From positions 1 to 49,108 of the forward strand of contig CAINUN010000094.1 in the NCBI GenBank assembly GCA_903853805.1: a stretch of DNA of 49,108 nucleotides, in the 5' to 3' direction. The position numbers and the translations under genes were made by a program. Under the pieces are notes generated by a model, which saw nothing but the letters and a program-made list of their open reading frames with translations, did not search any database and was not told the DNA's origin. This DNA comes from an uncultured Bacteroidota bacterium. GTDB lineage: Bacteria; Bacteroidota; Bacteroidia; Chitinophagales; Chitinophagaceae. Positions within the stretch are counted from its first letter, which is position 1, and each line of letters opens with the position of its first letter. This document shows positions 17,495 to 25,390 of this stretch, piece by piece.

Positions 17495-18454
17495 TTACAA
17501 CAGCTCTACTTCATAACTGCCTTCAAAATCGGTGGGGTTATACACGTTGAAGAAATGATTGTTGGCAAAATCGCCGAAATCCTGAATTGGGCGAATAACT
17601 TCTTCACCTGCATTTACGGTTACAAACACTGCGCCTACAGCATCTCCAGCATTCTTGGCACAAAAAAATTGTAGCGGACCAAGTTTGTTGTTTTTAATGC
17701 GCACCTTATCGGTAGGGTCTAGTGTTCTTTCAAAAATATTGAGGAGGGTCATTGGCTTCAAAAGCTTCTTCACCCATTTGTTTTGCTCGCCTCTTTGAAT
17801 TTTTGAAATGTCGAAAAAGCTACCCGCTTGTTTTAGGTCTTTGTAATATTTCTGCATCAATCCGCCAAGCACATACTGCAAGCCATAACACACTTCGAGG
17901 CGTTGGGTTTCCACAGCCTTGCTGTTAATGCTTTTGGTGCTTTTTTGCCCGCCGTGAGTGTTAAAAGCAGCGTTGAGCAATGCGTAATAATTATCAACAT
18001 CGGTTTTGGTGGCAGCAAGCCCTGCAATGCCCGTAAGTTTATCGCCAAGTTGTTTCACCGCTTCCACCCTATCTTTTTGCGAACCACGCAAAAAGGGTTT
18101 ATGACCATTTGCGAAAATGCCTTTATAACTGGCATTTGTTTTTAAGCCACCATAAAAATTAAGGATTGCCGTGTCCCAAATGTTTGCTTTATCAGCCATT
18201 CCTTTGAGCAATTGTTTCAATGAAAGCGTGCCTCCTTCCGAAATGTCTGTTTGTTCTTTCCAAGCGTTATAGACCGTTTGATAAGCAACAAAAAGGGGAT
18301 GAAAAAAATTGTAAAGTGCCAAGATTGCCGCATCGGCTTTGGCAGCATTAAGCGCATTGTCGGTAAACACAGCAAGCTGTAATGCGAGTTTAAAATTGCC
18401 TTTGGTAACGCTTAAGAAAGTGTTGACTAAAAGGCGGAAGATTTTTTTAGCCAT
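17495..18454 (-). CDS. Uncharacterised protein, 319 residues
   Basis: I do not recognise this protein. It has no signal peptide or clear membrane segment. The first 200 residues look alpha-helical and alanine-rich (KLALQLAVFTDNALNAAKAD). The last about 100 are more beta-like and contain LGPLQFFCAKNAGDAVGAVF then NAGEEVIRPIQDFGDF. Codon use resembles neighbouring genes and the frame is intact over 319 codons. It is flanked downstream by a bidirectional terminator and upstream by the 41-bp tandem array. Its function is unknown. Confidence 0.7.
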   Translation of the reverse strand: MAKKIFRLLVNTFLSVTKGNFKLALQLAVFTDNALNAAKADAAILALYNFFHPLFVAYQTVYNAWKEQTDISEGGTLSLKQLLKGMADKANIWDTAILNFYGGLKTNASYKGIFANGHKPFLRGSQKDRVEAVKQLGDKLTGIAGLAATKTDVDNYYALLNAAFNTHGGQKSTKSINSKAVETQRLEVCYGLQYVLGGLMQKYYKDLKQAGSFFDISKIQRGEQNKWVKKLLKPMTLLNIFERTLDPTDKVRIKNNKLGPLQFFCAKNAGDAVGAVFVTVNAGEEVIRPIQDFGDFANNHFFNVYNPTDFEGSYEVELL

Positions 18455-18565
18455 AATTGAAATGATTTAAAGTTTAAAAAAATAGATTACTATTATAAAG
18501 GTAATAAAAACTACTATTCAAAATAGTTTTTAATAAAAATATTTCTTGAATAAACTGTATCCATC

Positions 18566-18806
18566 CACTTGCAATTAACAATGGCATGAAGTTCAGGAAC
18601 TCAGCCCACTTACAATTAACAATGGCATAAAGTTTAGGAACTCAGCCCACTTACAATTAACAATAGCATAAAGTTCAGGAACTCAGCCCACTTGCAATTA
18701 ACAATGACATGAAGTTCAGGAACTCAATCCACTTACAATTAACAATGACATGAAGTTCAGGAACTCAGCACACTTACAATTAACAATGGCATTGAGAATG
18801 TTTTTT
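18566..18806. repeat. 41-bp tandem repeat array, five full copies plus a partial one
   Basis: Copies begin with CACTTGCAATT or CACTTACAATT at 18566, 18607, 18648, 18689, 18730 and 18771; every step is exactly 41 bp. Copies are about 85-95% alike by eye. Each full unit holds a dyad AGTTC-AG-GAACT (relaxed to AGTTT in the second). There are no unique spacers, so it is not a CRISPR. It fills most of the 558-bp gap upstream of the unknown gene at 17495. Confidence 0.9.
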
Positions 18807-18895
18807 TGATGGGGAATGGGGGGGGAAATTCTTATTTTTTAAATTGAAATAGCGTTACTATGATTGAATTCTTTGCCCTATTTTTTTTAAAAACC

Positions 18896-18990
18896 CGCTA
18901 GCGAGCACGCAGCAAAGCAATGTGGGAAGGGTGCTCGTGCTCCGTTCTCCATAGCCTATCAAAACAGTTTGGTGAAGATTGCGTCTTCGT
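18896..18990. repeat. GC-richer palindromic element
   Basis: Within an AT-rich gap this stretch holds GAGCAC (18903-18908) facing a doubled GTGCTC (18931-18942), plus a short hairpin GAAGA/TCTTC at 18974-18988. It resembles dispersed intergenic palindromic repeats. It lies downstream of the glycosyltransferase gene. No T-run follows the main stem, so a terminator role is uncertain. Confidence 0.45.
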
Positions 18991-19012
18991 CTTATGCTGT
19001 TAGAAATAATAG

Positions 19013-19903
19013 TTATAATTCAATCTTGCTAGAATGACTGGAAAAAAATCGTTTAAAAAATCTTGCAATTAAAGCAGCTCCAGCCCGCAGCATGATAGCA
19101 CAATGAATTAAAATCAAGAACACTCTTGAATTGTTCGAAGTAAAATGTTTGGTCGCAAAAATTGCCATTGTTTTATAAAAGGTGATGATATTTTGTACAT
19201 CGTATTTGGTGCTCTTTCCTTTGTAATGAATAATGCTGCTTTCGGCGAAATAATAATTTTTAAAACCTGCTAATTTGATGCGAAAGGATAAATCAATGTC
19301 TTCGCCATACATAAAATAAGACTCGTCTAGTAAACCTACTTTATCCAAAGTTTCTTTTCTTAACATCATATATGCACCACTCAATACATCCACTTCATGG
19401 TTTTTATTTTTATCAAGATAAGTGAGATGGTATTGTCCAAATTTTTTGGATTGAGGGAATAGTTTTGCCAAGCCAAACAACTTGTAAAATGCTACTGAGG
19501 GTTTTGGGAGTCCTCTTTTACTTTCAGGTAGAAAATCTCCATCGCCATTAAACATTTTTATCCCGAGTGCGCCAGCATTTTTGTTAGCTTCCATAAAGAT
19601 GAAGGATTTTTCTAGTGTATCTTCCTGTAGCACTGTGTCGGGATTTAAAAGTAAAATATACTTACCCGAAGCAATTTTTATAGCCTGATTGTTGGCAGCA
19701 GCGAAACCTTTATTGTTGGTGTTGGCAATTAATTTTACCGAAGGAAATTTTTCTTTTATTAAGGACAAAGAGCCATCCACTGAATTATTGTCTACAACAA
19801 TAATTTCAATTTTCAGATTTTTTGACGCTTTCAAAACAGAATGAATGCATTTCTCCAAAAAATACTTGACATTGTAATTGACTATACAAATAGAAACTTG
19901 CAC
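19013..19903 (-). CDS. Glycosyltransferase family 2
   Basis: This GT-A fold transferase uses an activated sugar to build a surface glycan. The N-terminal strand VSICIVNYN and VDNNSVDGS form the nucleotide-binding part. LLNPDT contains the metal-binding Asp, and MYGEDIDLSFR is the signature of the rhamnosyltransferase-like (WbbL-type) subgroup. A hydrophobic, basic C-terminus (VFLILIHCAIMLRAG ... RFFKRFF) may anchor it to the membrane. The start is set at GTG 19903, giving MQVSICIVNYN, the usual beginning of this family. Longer starts up to 19999 run back into a palindromic repeat and add no recognisable domain. Acceptor and sugar are unknown. Confidence 0.88.
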   Translation of the reverse strand: MQVSICIVNYNVKYFLEKCIHSVLKASKNLKIEIIVVDNNSVDGSLSLIKEKFPSVKLIANTNNKGFAAANNQAIKIASGKYILLLNPDTVLQEDTLEKSFIFMEANKNAGALGIKMFNGDGDFLPESKRGLPKPSVAFYKLFGLAKLFPQSKKFGQYHLTYLDKNKNHEVDVLSGAYMMLRKETLDKVGLLDESYFMYGEDIDLSFRIKLAGFKNYYFAESSIIHYKGKSTKYDVQNIITFYKTMAIFATKHFTSNNSRVFLILIHCAIMLRAGAALIARFFKRFFSSHSSKIEL

Positions 19904-19983
19904 ATGACGAAAGTAAACAATAAGAATATTCAATTCATTTTTTTGTATCAGCATCTGCTTCGTCCTAATCATCCACCCCACCA

Positions 19984-20054
19984 CGTCATTGCGAGGCACG
20001 AAGCAATCTCACACCACACGATAGATTGCTTCGTCGTACCTCCTCGCAATGACG
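19984..20054. repeat. Dispersed palindromic repeat (long hairpin)
   Basis: Outer arms CGTCATTGCGAGG (19984-19996) and CCTCGCAATGACG (20042-20054) are perfect complements. Inner arms around ACGAAGCAATCT and AGATTGCTTCGT pair again, leaving a small asymmetric bulge and a short loop. This CATTGCGAGG...GAAGCAATCT palindrome belongs to a type of intergenic repeat I have seen in many unrelated bacterial genomes. It overlaps the apparent N-terminal extension of the glycosyltransferase frame. Confidence 0.85.
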
Positions 20055-20185
20055 AGCGCGAATTGTACCTCTGTCTTTGCACTAAAAACAACTAAGAAAA
20101 AAAACAGACACCCTATGGTTCAAATGATTATTTTTGAACACTTCAAGCTGTTATTTTTTGTTGACTTTTTGCTGTCAATTTATTA

Positions 20186-21598
20186 ATGAACAATACTTAC
20201 ACCGACCTCGTTAAACAAACCTTCGATTTTCCTCAGGAGGGATTTCAAGTTTCCGACAATTATTTGCGCTTCAATGGTCTTGATATGAAGCGGCTTATTG
20301 AGAAATACGGAACGCCGTTTAAACTTACTTTCCTTCCTAAGATTGGGATGCAAATTGCCAAGTCGAAGAAGCTGTTTAATGATGCCATCAAAAAGCACAG
20401 GTATGAGGGCGAGTATTATTATTGCTATTGCACCAAAAGCTCGCATTTTTCCTTCATCGTAGAAGAAACCTTGAAGCACAATGTGCATCTTGAAACATCA
20501 TTTGCTTACGATATTGAAATCATCAAGCAGTTGTTTAAGAGAAGGAAAATCAATAAAGAAACCTTCATCATTTGCAATGGTTTCAAAACCCGCACCTATA
20601 CGCGCAACATTGCGCAACTCATCAACGCAGGTTTTAGGAATGTAATTCCCGTGCTCGATAATAAGAACGAGTTTGAAGATTACAAGAAGTCTATCCGCTC
20701 AAAAGACCCGGTGAAGATTGGTATTCGCATAGCCTCGGAAGAAGAACCAAGTTTTGATTTCTATACCTCACGTCTTGGCATTCGCAGCCGCGATGTGTTG
20801 GAGTTTTACATTGATAAAATCAAAGGGAATGAACGTTTTCAGTTGAAGATGTTGCACTTCTTTATGAACAAGGGCATAAAAGACGACATTTATTATTGGA
20901 GCGAATTGAACAAAGTGGTGAATCTTTATTGCCAATTAAAGAAGATTTGTCCTGAGCTTGATGGCTTGAATATTGGTGGCGGGTTCCCTATCAAACACTC
21001 CCTTGCTTTCGATTATGATTACACCTACATGGCTAATGAAATCATTAGCAACATCAAGAAGGTATGTAAGAAGAACAAAGTAGCAGTGCCAAATATTTAC
21101 ACTGAGTTTGGTTCGTTTACAGTAGGCGAAAGTGGTGCTGTTGTATATTCTATTCTTGATGAAAAGATGCAGAACGACCGCGAGATTTGGTACATGATTG
21201 ATAGTTCGTTTATCACTACCCTACCCGACACTTGGGGCATTGGCGAAAAGTTCTTGCTCCTGCCCATCAATAAATGGGACAAAGAATATCAAGAAGTGCA
21301 CCTTGGAGGATTGACTTGCGACAGCCATGATTTCTATACTTCCGAAGAACACATCAATGCCGTGTTCCTTCCAAAGCTTGAAAAAGAAAAAGGCTCGGAA
21401 CCGCTTTATATTGGCTTCTTCCACACAGGCGCTTATCAAGACCAATTAGCGGGTTATGGCGGTATCAAGCATTGCATGATTCCTTCGCCAAAGCACGTTG
21501 TGGTGGAATATGACAAAGAAGGCAACTTGGAAGATTGGCTTTATGCTAAGGAACAAAGTCCACAAAGCATGTTGAAGATATTGGGGTACATCAAGTAG
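20186..21598 (+). CDS. Arginine decarboxylase-like PLP enzyme (alanine-racemase fold type III)
   Basis: This 470-residue protein has the type III PLP barrel of ornithine/arginine/diaminopimelate decarboxylases. The Schiff-base lysine is probably K84 in YYCYCTKSSH, equivalent to YAVKAN in relatives. NIGGGFPI is the phosphate-binding glycine loop, and TEFGSFTVGESGAVV and LGGLTCDSHDF match the C-terminal substrate and PLP contacts (the Cys-Asp pair). Bacteroidota homologues are usually annotated as arginine decarboxylase, feeding agmatine and polyamine synthesis. The exact amino-acid substrate cannot be proved here, and the protein is much shorter than E. coli SpeA. It is transcribed divergently from the glycosyltransferase gene. 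Confidence 0.85.
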   Translation: MNNTYTDLVKQTFDFPQEGFQVSDNYLRFNGLDMKRLIEKYGTPFKLTFLPKIGMQIAKSKKLFNDAIKKHRYEGEYYYCYCTKSSHFSFIVEETLKHNVHLETSFAYDIEIIKQLFKRRKINKETFIICNGFKTRTYTRNIAQLINAGFRNVIPVLDNKNEFEDYKKSIRSKDPVKIGIRIASEEEPSFDFYTSRLGIRSRDVLEFYIDKIKGNERFQLKMLHFFMNKGIKDDIYYWSELNKVVNLYCQLKKICPELDGLNIGGGFPIKHSLAFDYDYTYMANEIISNIKKVCKKNKVAVPNIYTEFGSFTVGESGAVVYSILDEKMQNDREIWYMIDSSFITTLPDTWGIGEKFLLLPINKWDKEYQEVHLGGLTCDSHDFYTSEEHINAVFLPKLEKEKGSEPLYIGFFHTGAYQDQLAGYGGIKHCMIPSPKHVVVEYDKEGNLEDWLYAKEQSPQSMLKILGYIK

Positions 21599-21647
21599 TC
21601 AATGCTGCTTTTTTACTAAACTTAAACAAACATCAGCTTAAGGCTTT

Positions 21648-21675
21648 CTAATGCTAAACTTATGTTTAGTATTAG
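21648..21675. promoter_or_regulatory. Dyad in the spacer before the Cys/Met PLP gene
   Basis: CTAATGCTAAAC (21648-21659) pairs with GTTTAGTATTAG (21664-21675) with a single G/T mismatch around a 4-nt loop. No T-run follows, so it is not a standard terminator. It lies about 90 bp upstream of the -7 box of the next gene and could be an operator. Confidence 0.35.
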
Positions 21676-21764
21676 GCTACACATTGCTTCTATCAAGGCA
21701 ACAATAACACCATTATTTCATCGTTCTACTAACAATAATCATCGTTAAGATAACCTCAATGTTT

Positions 21765-21772
21765 TAGTTTTG
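21765..21772 (+). promoter_or_regulatory. -7 box upstream of the Cys/Met PLP gene
   Basis: TAGTTTTG is an exact TAnnTTTG match starting 28 bp before the ATG, the same spacing as at punA. The -33 element is weak. Confidence 0.5.
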
Positions 21773-21792
21773 CAATCGTAATTCAAAATTTT

Positions 21793-23043
21793 ATGGAAAG
21801 AAAAATGAAACCCGAAAGTTTAATGATGTCTTATGGCTACAAACCAGAACTATCGGAAGGCGCTATTAAATGTCCAATATTTCAAACCTCCACTTTTGTG
21901 TTTAAGAATGCAGAAGAAGGGAAAGCATTTTTTGAAGTTGCTTATGGTTTAAGAGAAAAAAATGCAGGTGAAGAACTTGGGCTCATTTACAGTCGCATCA
22001 ATAACCCCGACCTTGAAATTCTTGAAAACCGATTGACACTATGGGATGAAGCGGAAGATTGTGCCGTATTTGAAAGTGGCATGTCGGCAATTACTACCGT
22101 TCTTTTAGAGTTTTTGTCGCCAGGCGATTTAGTCTTGATTAGCAATCCACTATATGGTGGCAGCGATCATTTCATAAAGAAGATACTTCCAAAATTTGGC
22201 ATCCATGTCTTATCGTTTAAAGTAGGACAATCAAAAGAATCAATCATAGACTTAGTATCACAGTCAGGCTTAGCAGATAAACTTGCGATGGTGTATATAG
22301 AAACACCTGCCAACCCCACAAACGATTTAATTGACATTGAAGGCAGCAAAGAGATTTGTAAACACTTTTCTACAAAAGACAAAGAGGTTTACCTATCTGT
22401 TGATAATACTTATCTCGGTCCACTATGGCAACACCCATTGAAACATGGTGCTGACCTAGTTCTTTACTCAGCTACAAAGTACATTGGCGGACATAGCGAT
22501 GTTATTGCAGGAGCTTGTTTGGGTTCTAAGGCATTAATTCAGCGAGTAAAAGGATTACGAACATTTTTAGGAAACATGGCTAGCCCCAATACAGGATGGT
22601 TGCTTATGCGTAGTCTCGAAACTTTGAAAGCAAGAATGGATGTTCAATCTTTCAATGCCAATAAAGTTGCTGAATATTTAAATGAACATCCTAAAGTTGA
22701 AAGAGTCTATTTTCTTGGAAACTTGAAAGAAGAAGATGGACATCTTTATTACATAAAAAACAGACAATGCCTTAGTAATGGCGCCATGATTTCGTTTGAT
22801 GTAAAGGGAGGGGAACAACAAGCATTTCATGTGCTTAATAATCTCAAACTCATCAAACTTGCTGTAAGTCTTGGAAGCACAGAAAGCTTAGCAGAACACC
22901 CTGCTACCATGACTCATGCTGATGTAGATGCAGACACCAAAAAAGAATTATCCATCACTGAGAAAATGATTCGATTGTCAATAGGCGTTGAAAACTATGA
23001 AGACATTATTTATGACCTCGAACAAGCTTTTCATAAAATCTAA
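21793..23043 (+). CDS. Cystathionine gamma-synthase/methionine gamma-lyase family PLP enzyme
   Basis: This 416-residue fold-type I PLP enzyme belongs to Cys/Met metabolism. Tyr and Arg of YSRINNP (66-72) contact the neighbouring subunit's PLP phosphate. ESGMSAI (94-100) binds phosphate, IETPANP contacts the cofactor, and K229 in YSATKYIGGHSD is the Schiff-base lysine. SLGSTESLAEHPATMTH is the family C-terminal signature. Members make cystathionine or break methionine/homocysteine to thiol, ammonia and a keto acid. The sequence alone does not separate synthase from lyase; the longer N-terminal insert (FFEVAYGLREKNAGEE) is seen in the lyase-like subgroup, to my recollection. The thioesterase gene follows after 15 bp. 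Confidence 0.88.
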   Translation: MERKMKPESLMMSYGYKPELSEGAIKCPIFQTSTFVFKNAEEGKAFFEVAYGLREKNAGEELGLIYSRINNPDLEILENRLTLWDEAEDCAVFESGMSAITTVLLEFLSPGDLVLISNPLYGGSDHFIKKILPKFGIHVLSFKVGQSKESIIDLVSQSGLADKLAMVYIETPANPTNDLIDIEGSKEICKHFSTKDKEVYLSVDNTYLGPLWQHPLKHGADLVLYSATKYIGGHSDVIAGACLGSKALIQRVKGLRTFLGNMASPNTGWLLMRSLETLKARMDVQSFNANKVAEYLNEHPKVERVYFLGNLKEEDGHLYYIKNRQCLSNGAMISFDVKGGEQQAFHVLNNLKLIKLAVSLGSTESLAEHPATMTHADVDADTKKELSITEKMIRLSIGVENYEDIIYDLEQAFHKI

Positions 23044-23058
23044 CTTTCATTTACTTGC

Positions 23059-23448
23059 ATGATTCAACCATTTAAAGTCGGTGATGAATTAAGCTTCAGT
23101 CATGTAGTTGTACAAGATGATATAGCACGTTTTGAAATTGGCACTGTTCATCCTGTTTACTCCACCTTTGCGTTGACTCGTGATTCTGAATGGAGTGGTC
23201 GATTATTTGTATTGAAAATGAAAGAAGAAGATGAAGAAGGAATTGGCACGGGCATACAGCTTATGCATCAATCTCCAGCATTAATTGGGCATGAAGTGAT
23301 CTTTACAGCAACTTTAATTGAAGTAAATAAGAATGAAGTTGTTACTGAATTTATTGCAAGAGTTGGTGAGCGAACAATTGCGACAGGAAAACAATGGCAA
23401 AAGATTTTGAAAAAAGAAAGGCTAGAAAAAATCTTTGAAAAACTATAG
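23059..23448 (+). CDS. Hotdog-fold thioesterase-like protein
   Basis: The 129-residue protein has the size and strand pattern of a single hotdog domain. Its N-terminus, VGDELSFSHVVVQDDIARFE, recalls FlK-like/4HBT thioesterases, and a beta sheet with VIFTATLIEVNKNEVVTEF follows. Catalytic residues are not certain, and the usual HxxxxxE arrangement is not obvious. Acyl-CoA hydrolysis is the likely activity by family. The start lies 15 bp after the PLP gene, so both are probably on one transcript. It precedes mscL. Confidence 0.65.
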   Translation: MIQPFKVGDELSFSHVVVQDDIARFEIGTVHPVYSTFALTRDSEWSGRLFVLKMKEEDEEGIGTGIQLMHQSPALIGHEVIFTATLIEVNKNEVVTEFIARVGERTIATGKQWQKILKKERLEKIFEKL

Positions 23449-23454
23449 TAAACG

Positions 23455-23509
23455 GAAACGATTACTTATTTTTAACCGAACACATTTATTTCAAGAACAC
23501 AATCGTTTC
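23455..23509 (+). promoter_or_regulatory. Inverted repeat abutting the mscL start
   Basis: GAAACGATT (23455-23463) and AATCGTTTC (23501-23509) are perfect 9-bp complements separated by 37 nt. The right arm ends 2 nt before the mscL ATG. In RNA the arm would cover the ribosome-binding region. Confidence 0.45.
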
Positions 23510-23511
23510 TA

Positions 23512-23937
23512 ATGAGCGTTATTAAAGAATTTCGTGCCTTTGCAATGAAAGGCAATCTTATTGACATGGCAGTAGCCTTTATCATGGGTGGAGCTTTCGG
23601 AAAATTAGTCACTTCATTTATAGATGGCATTGTAATGCCTATAATTGGCAAGCTAACTACTGGAGTTGATTTTAAAGCCATGAAATATGTGATAGGCGAT
23701 GCAAAAATCGATGGAAATGGTAAGGTAATTGCTGAAGAAGTATGCATAAAATATGGTGAGTTTATTACCGTATTCATTGATTTTGTTTTGGTAGCATTTG
23801 TAATGTTCCTTATTGTAAAAGCAATGAACAAAGCCAAGGAAAAGTTAGAAGAAGATATAAAAACAACACCACCCCCTCCAACAATTTCTGAAGAACAAAA
23901 ACTACTTACAGAAATTCGTGATTTACTAAAAAAATAA
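23512..23937 (+). CDS. mscL: Large-conductance mechanosensitive channel MscL
   Basis: MscL opens at high membrane tension to release solutes after osmotic downshock. The 141-residue protein begins with the amphipathic MSVIKEFRAFAMKGNLIDMA. TM1, AVAFIMGGAFGKLVTSFIDG, contains the pore-lining glycine/alanine pattern. The periplasmic loop includes IGDAKIDGNGK, TM2 is around FITVFIDFVLVAFVMFLIVKAM, and the C-terminal helical bundle is EEQKLLTEIRDLLKK after a polyproline linker. It is complete and of usual length. It converges with the secreted-protein gene 5 bp downstream. Confidence 0.96.
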   Translation: MSVIKEFRAFAMKGNLIDMAVAFIMGGAFGKLVTSFIDGIVMPIIGKLTTGVDFKAMKYVIGDAKIDGNGKVIAEEVCIKYGEFITVFIDFVLVAFVMFLIVKAMNKAKEKLEEDIKTTPPPPTISEEQKLLTEIRDLLKK

Positions 23938-23942
23938 ACGCT

Positions 23943-24497
23943 CTATTGTTGTGTTGCAGTAAAAACAACATCGGTTGAATAAACTCCAGATGGGTAAATG
24001 AAACCAGGAGTTGCTTTGTATTTGATGGCAAATTTTTCGAGGTAACCGTTATTAGCACCCGTAAGCAGATTGCTTGCTGTAGAAGATAAACTACTGTAAG
24101 TAGAATTAGAAAAACCTTGACCAATCGTTCCACCAGTATTGTTGGCAGCAATCAATATTGCCAAAACAGATGTAGGCATATTAGAAGGTGTAGTGACACC
24201 ATTATTGGTAACAAAAAAACTCGGTGACAAAGTATTTACTGTTACTGTAAAATGTTTATTTGAACTTACACTTAATTCTTGGTCTGTACTTTCAACACCA
24301 TTTGCATAATCATTTACGTTTGAAAATGGCAATGTAACCGTAGTTCCAATTGAAGTATTATTACTAGTAAAAGCAATTTCAATAGTATTGGTGAGATTGA
24401 GTTGCACTATTTGATGTGCCGTCTCTGTTACAGTTGTTTGACTTAATCCTAAAGTTGCCTTGGTTAGTATCAATAAGACAACCACTAATTTCTTCAT
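23943..24497 (-). CDS. Small secreted protein, possible DUF4402/fimbrial-type beta domain
   Basis: The chosen start at 24497 gives a Sec signal peptide, MKKLVVVLLILTKATLGLSQ; the longer frame upstream adds a charged leader that is unlikely. The mature part (about 165 residues) is Thr/Ser/Asn-rich and predicted beta strand. Its end, FIYPSGVYSTDVVFTATQQ, resembles the last strand of DUF4402/CsuA-type domains (YxxGxYxxxVxxTxT). That suggests a surface or fimbria-like subunit; the evidence is only this pattern. A TGTAC/GTACA dyad (24506-24518) lies 9 bp upstream of the start. It converges with mscL. Confidence 0.6.
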   Translation of the reverse strand: MKKLVVVLLILTKATLGLSQTTVTETAHQIVQLNLTNTIEIAFTSNNTSIGTTVTLPFSNVNDYANGVESTDQELSVSSNKHFTVTVNTLSPSFFVTNNGVTTPSNMPTSVLAILIAANNTGGTIGQGFSNSTYSSLSSTASNLLTGANNGYLEKFAIKYKATPGFIYPSGVYSTDVVFTATQQ

Positions 24498-24675
24498 AAT
24501 AATATTGTACTTCGTACAGTTCTCCAATGCGAAAATCAATTTCAATTTACATTTCAATTCTCATTGTTAACGTTTTAACAATCGATTGACAAATGGACAC
24601 TACTAAATTCACATATTCCAACAACATTTAAAACTCAGGATAAAGACTTAAACTAAATCTATTTTCACATCAACA

Positions 24676-25383
24676 ATGAACAATTTACTTCAACAAATAC
24701 GTGCAGAACTTACTCAACTTGCCAACAAAGAGATTGAACAATCAGCACACCGTTTTTTTAAAGAAGGCATCAAATTATACGGCATTAAGACGCCTGTTGT
24801 ACGTGCTTTGTCAAAAAAATATTACCAACTTGTGAAGCATGAAAGCAAGGAAACCATTTTTGCATATTGCAATGAGTTTTGGAAGAGTGGCTATCAAGAA
24901 GAAATGGTTTTTGCAACCGATTGGGCATATGCACAACGAAAAAAATTTGTTGCTGATGATTGGACACTATTGGAAAGTTGGGTGATGAATTACGTAAGTA
25001 ATTGGGCAATGTGCGATGGATTGTGTAATCATACAATTGGATGTTTTATCGAAAAATTTCCAGAAAGAATCACTACGCTTAAAGCATGGACACAATCTAA
25101 AAACATTTGGTCAAGAAGAGCTGCAGCAGTAAGTTTGATTGTACCAGCAAAGCAAGGAAAATTCTTGGATGATATTTTAGAGATAGCAACATTGCTCCTA
25201 CACGACAAGGAAGATTTAGTGCAAAAAGGTTATGGTTGGCTATTGAAAGAAACCGCTGAGGCTCATCAAAATATTGTCTTCGATTTTGTGTGCAAGCACA
25301 AGCAAACTATGCCAAGAACAGCTTTGCGATATGCTATCGAAAAGATGCCAAAAGACAAAAAAGAAATAGCAATGGCGAAATGA
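24676..25383 (+). CDS. DNA alkylation repair protein, AlkD-like HEAT repeats
   Basis: This 235-residue all-helical protein is built of AlkD-type HEAT-like repeats. The core motif VSNWAMCDGLCNHTIG corresponds to the AlkD segment holding the catalytic Asp (here in MCDG), and IWSRRAAAVSLIVPAK and LVQKGYGWLLKETAE are the usual downstream repeats. AlkD-family glycosylases remove bulky or N3/N7-alkylated purines without flipping the base. The exact substrate of this branch is not known from sequence. It is a single gene between two minus-strand genes, ending 7 bp before the protease gene's stop. Confidence 0.87.
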   Translation: MNNLLQQIRAELTQLANKEIEQSAHRFFKEGIKLYGIKTPVVRALSKKYYQLVKHESKETIFAYCNEFWKSGYQEEMVFATDWAYAQRKKFVADDWTLLESWVMNYVSNWAMCDGLCNHTIGCFIEKFPERITTLKAWTQSKNIWSRRAAAVSLIVPAKQGKFLDDILEIATLLLHDKEDLVQKGYGWLLKETAEAHQNIVFDFVCKHKQTMPRTALRYAIEKMPKDKKEIAMAK

Positions 25384-25390
25384 GTTCGTA

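Noticed and set aside
17656-17671. Sigma-54 promoter-like TGGCAC followed by TTG
   Set aside because: Spacing is wrong for a -24/-12 site and it lies inside a coding region.
18566-18806. Possible CRISPR array
   Set aside because: Units are contiguous with no unique spacers and no cas genes are nearby; it is a plain tandem repeat.
19904-19999. N-terminal extension of the glycosyltransferase
   Set aside because: It begins inside a palindromic repeat and adds no family sequence before VSICIVNYN.
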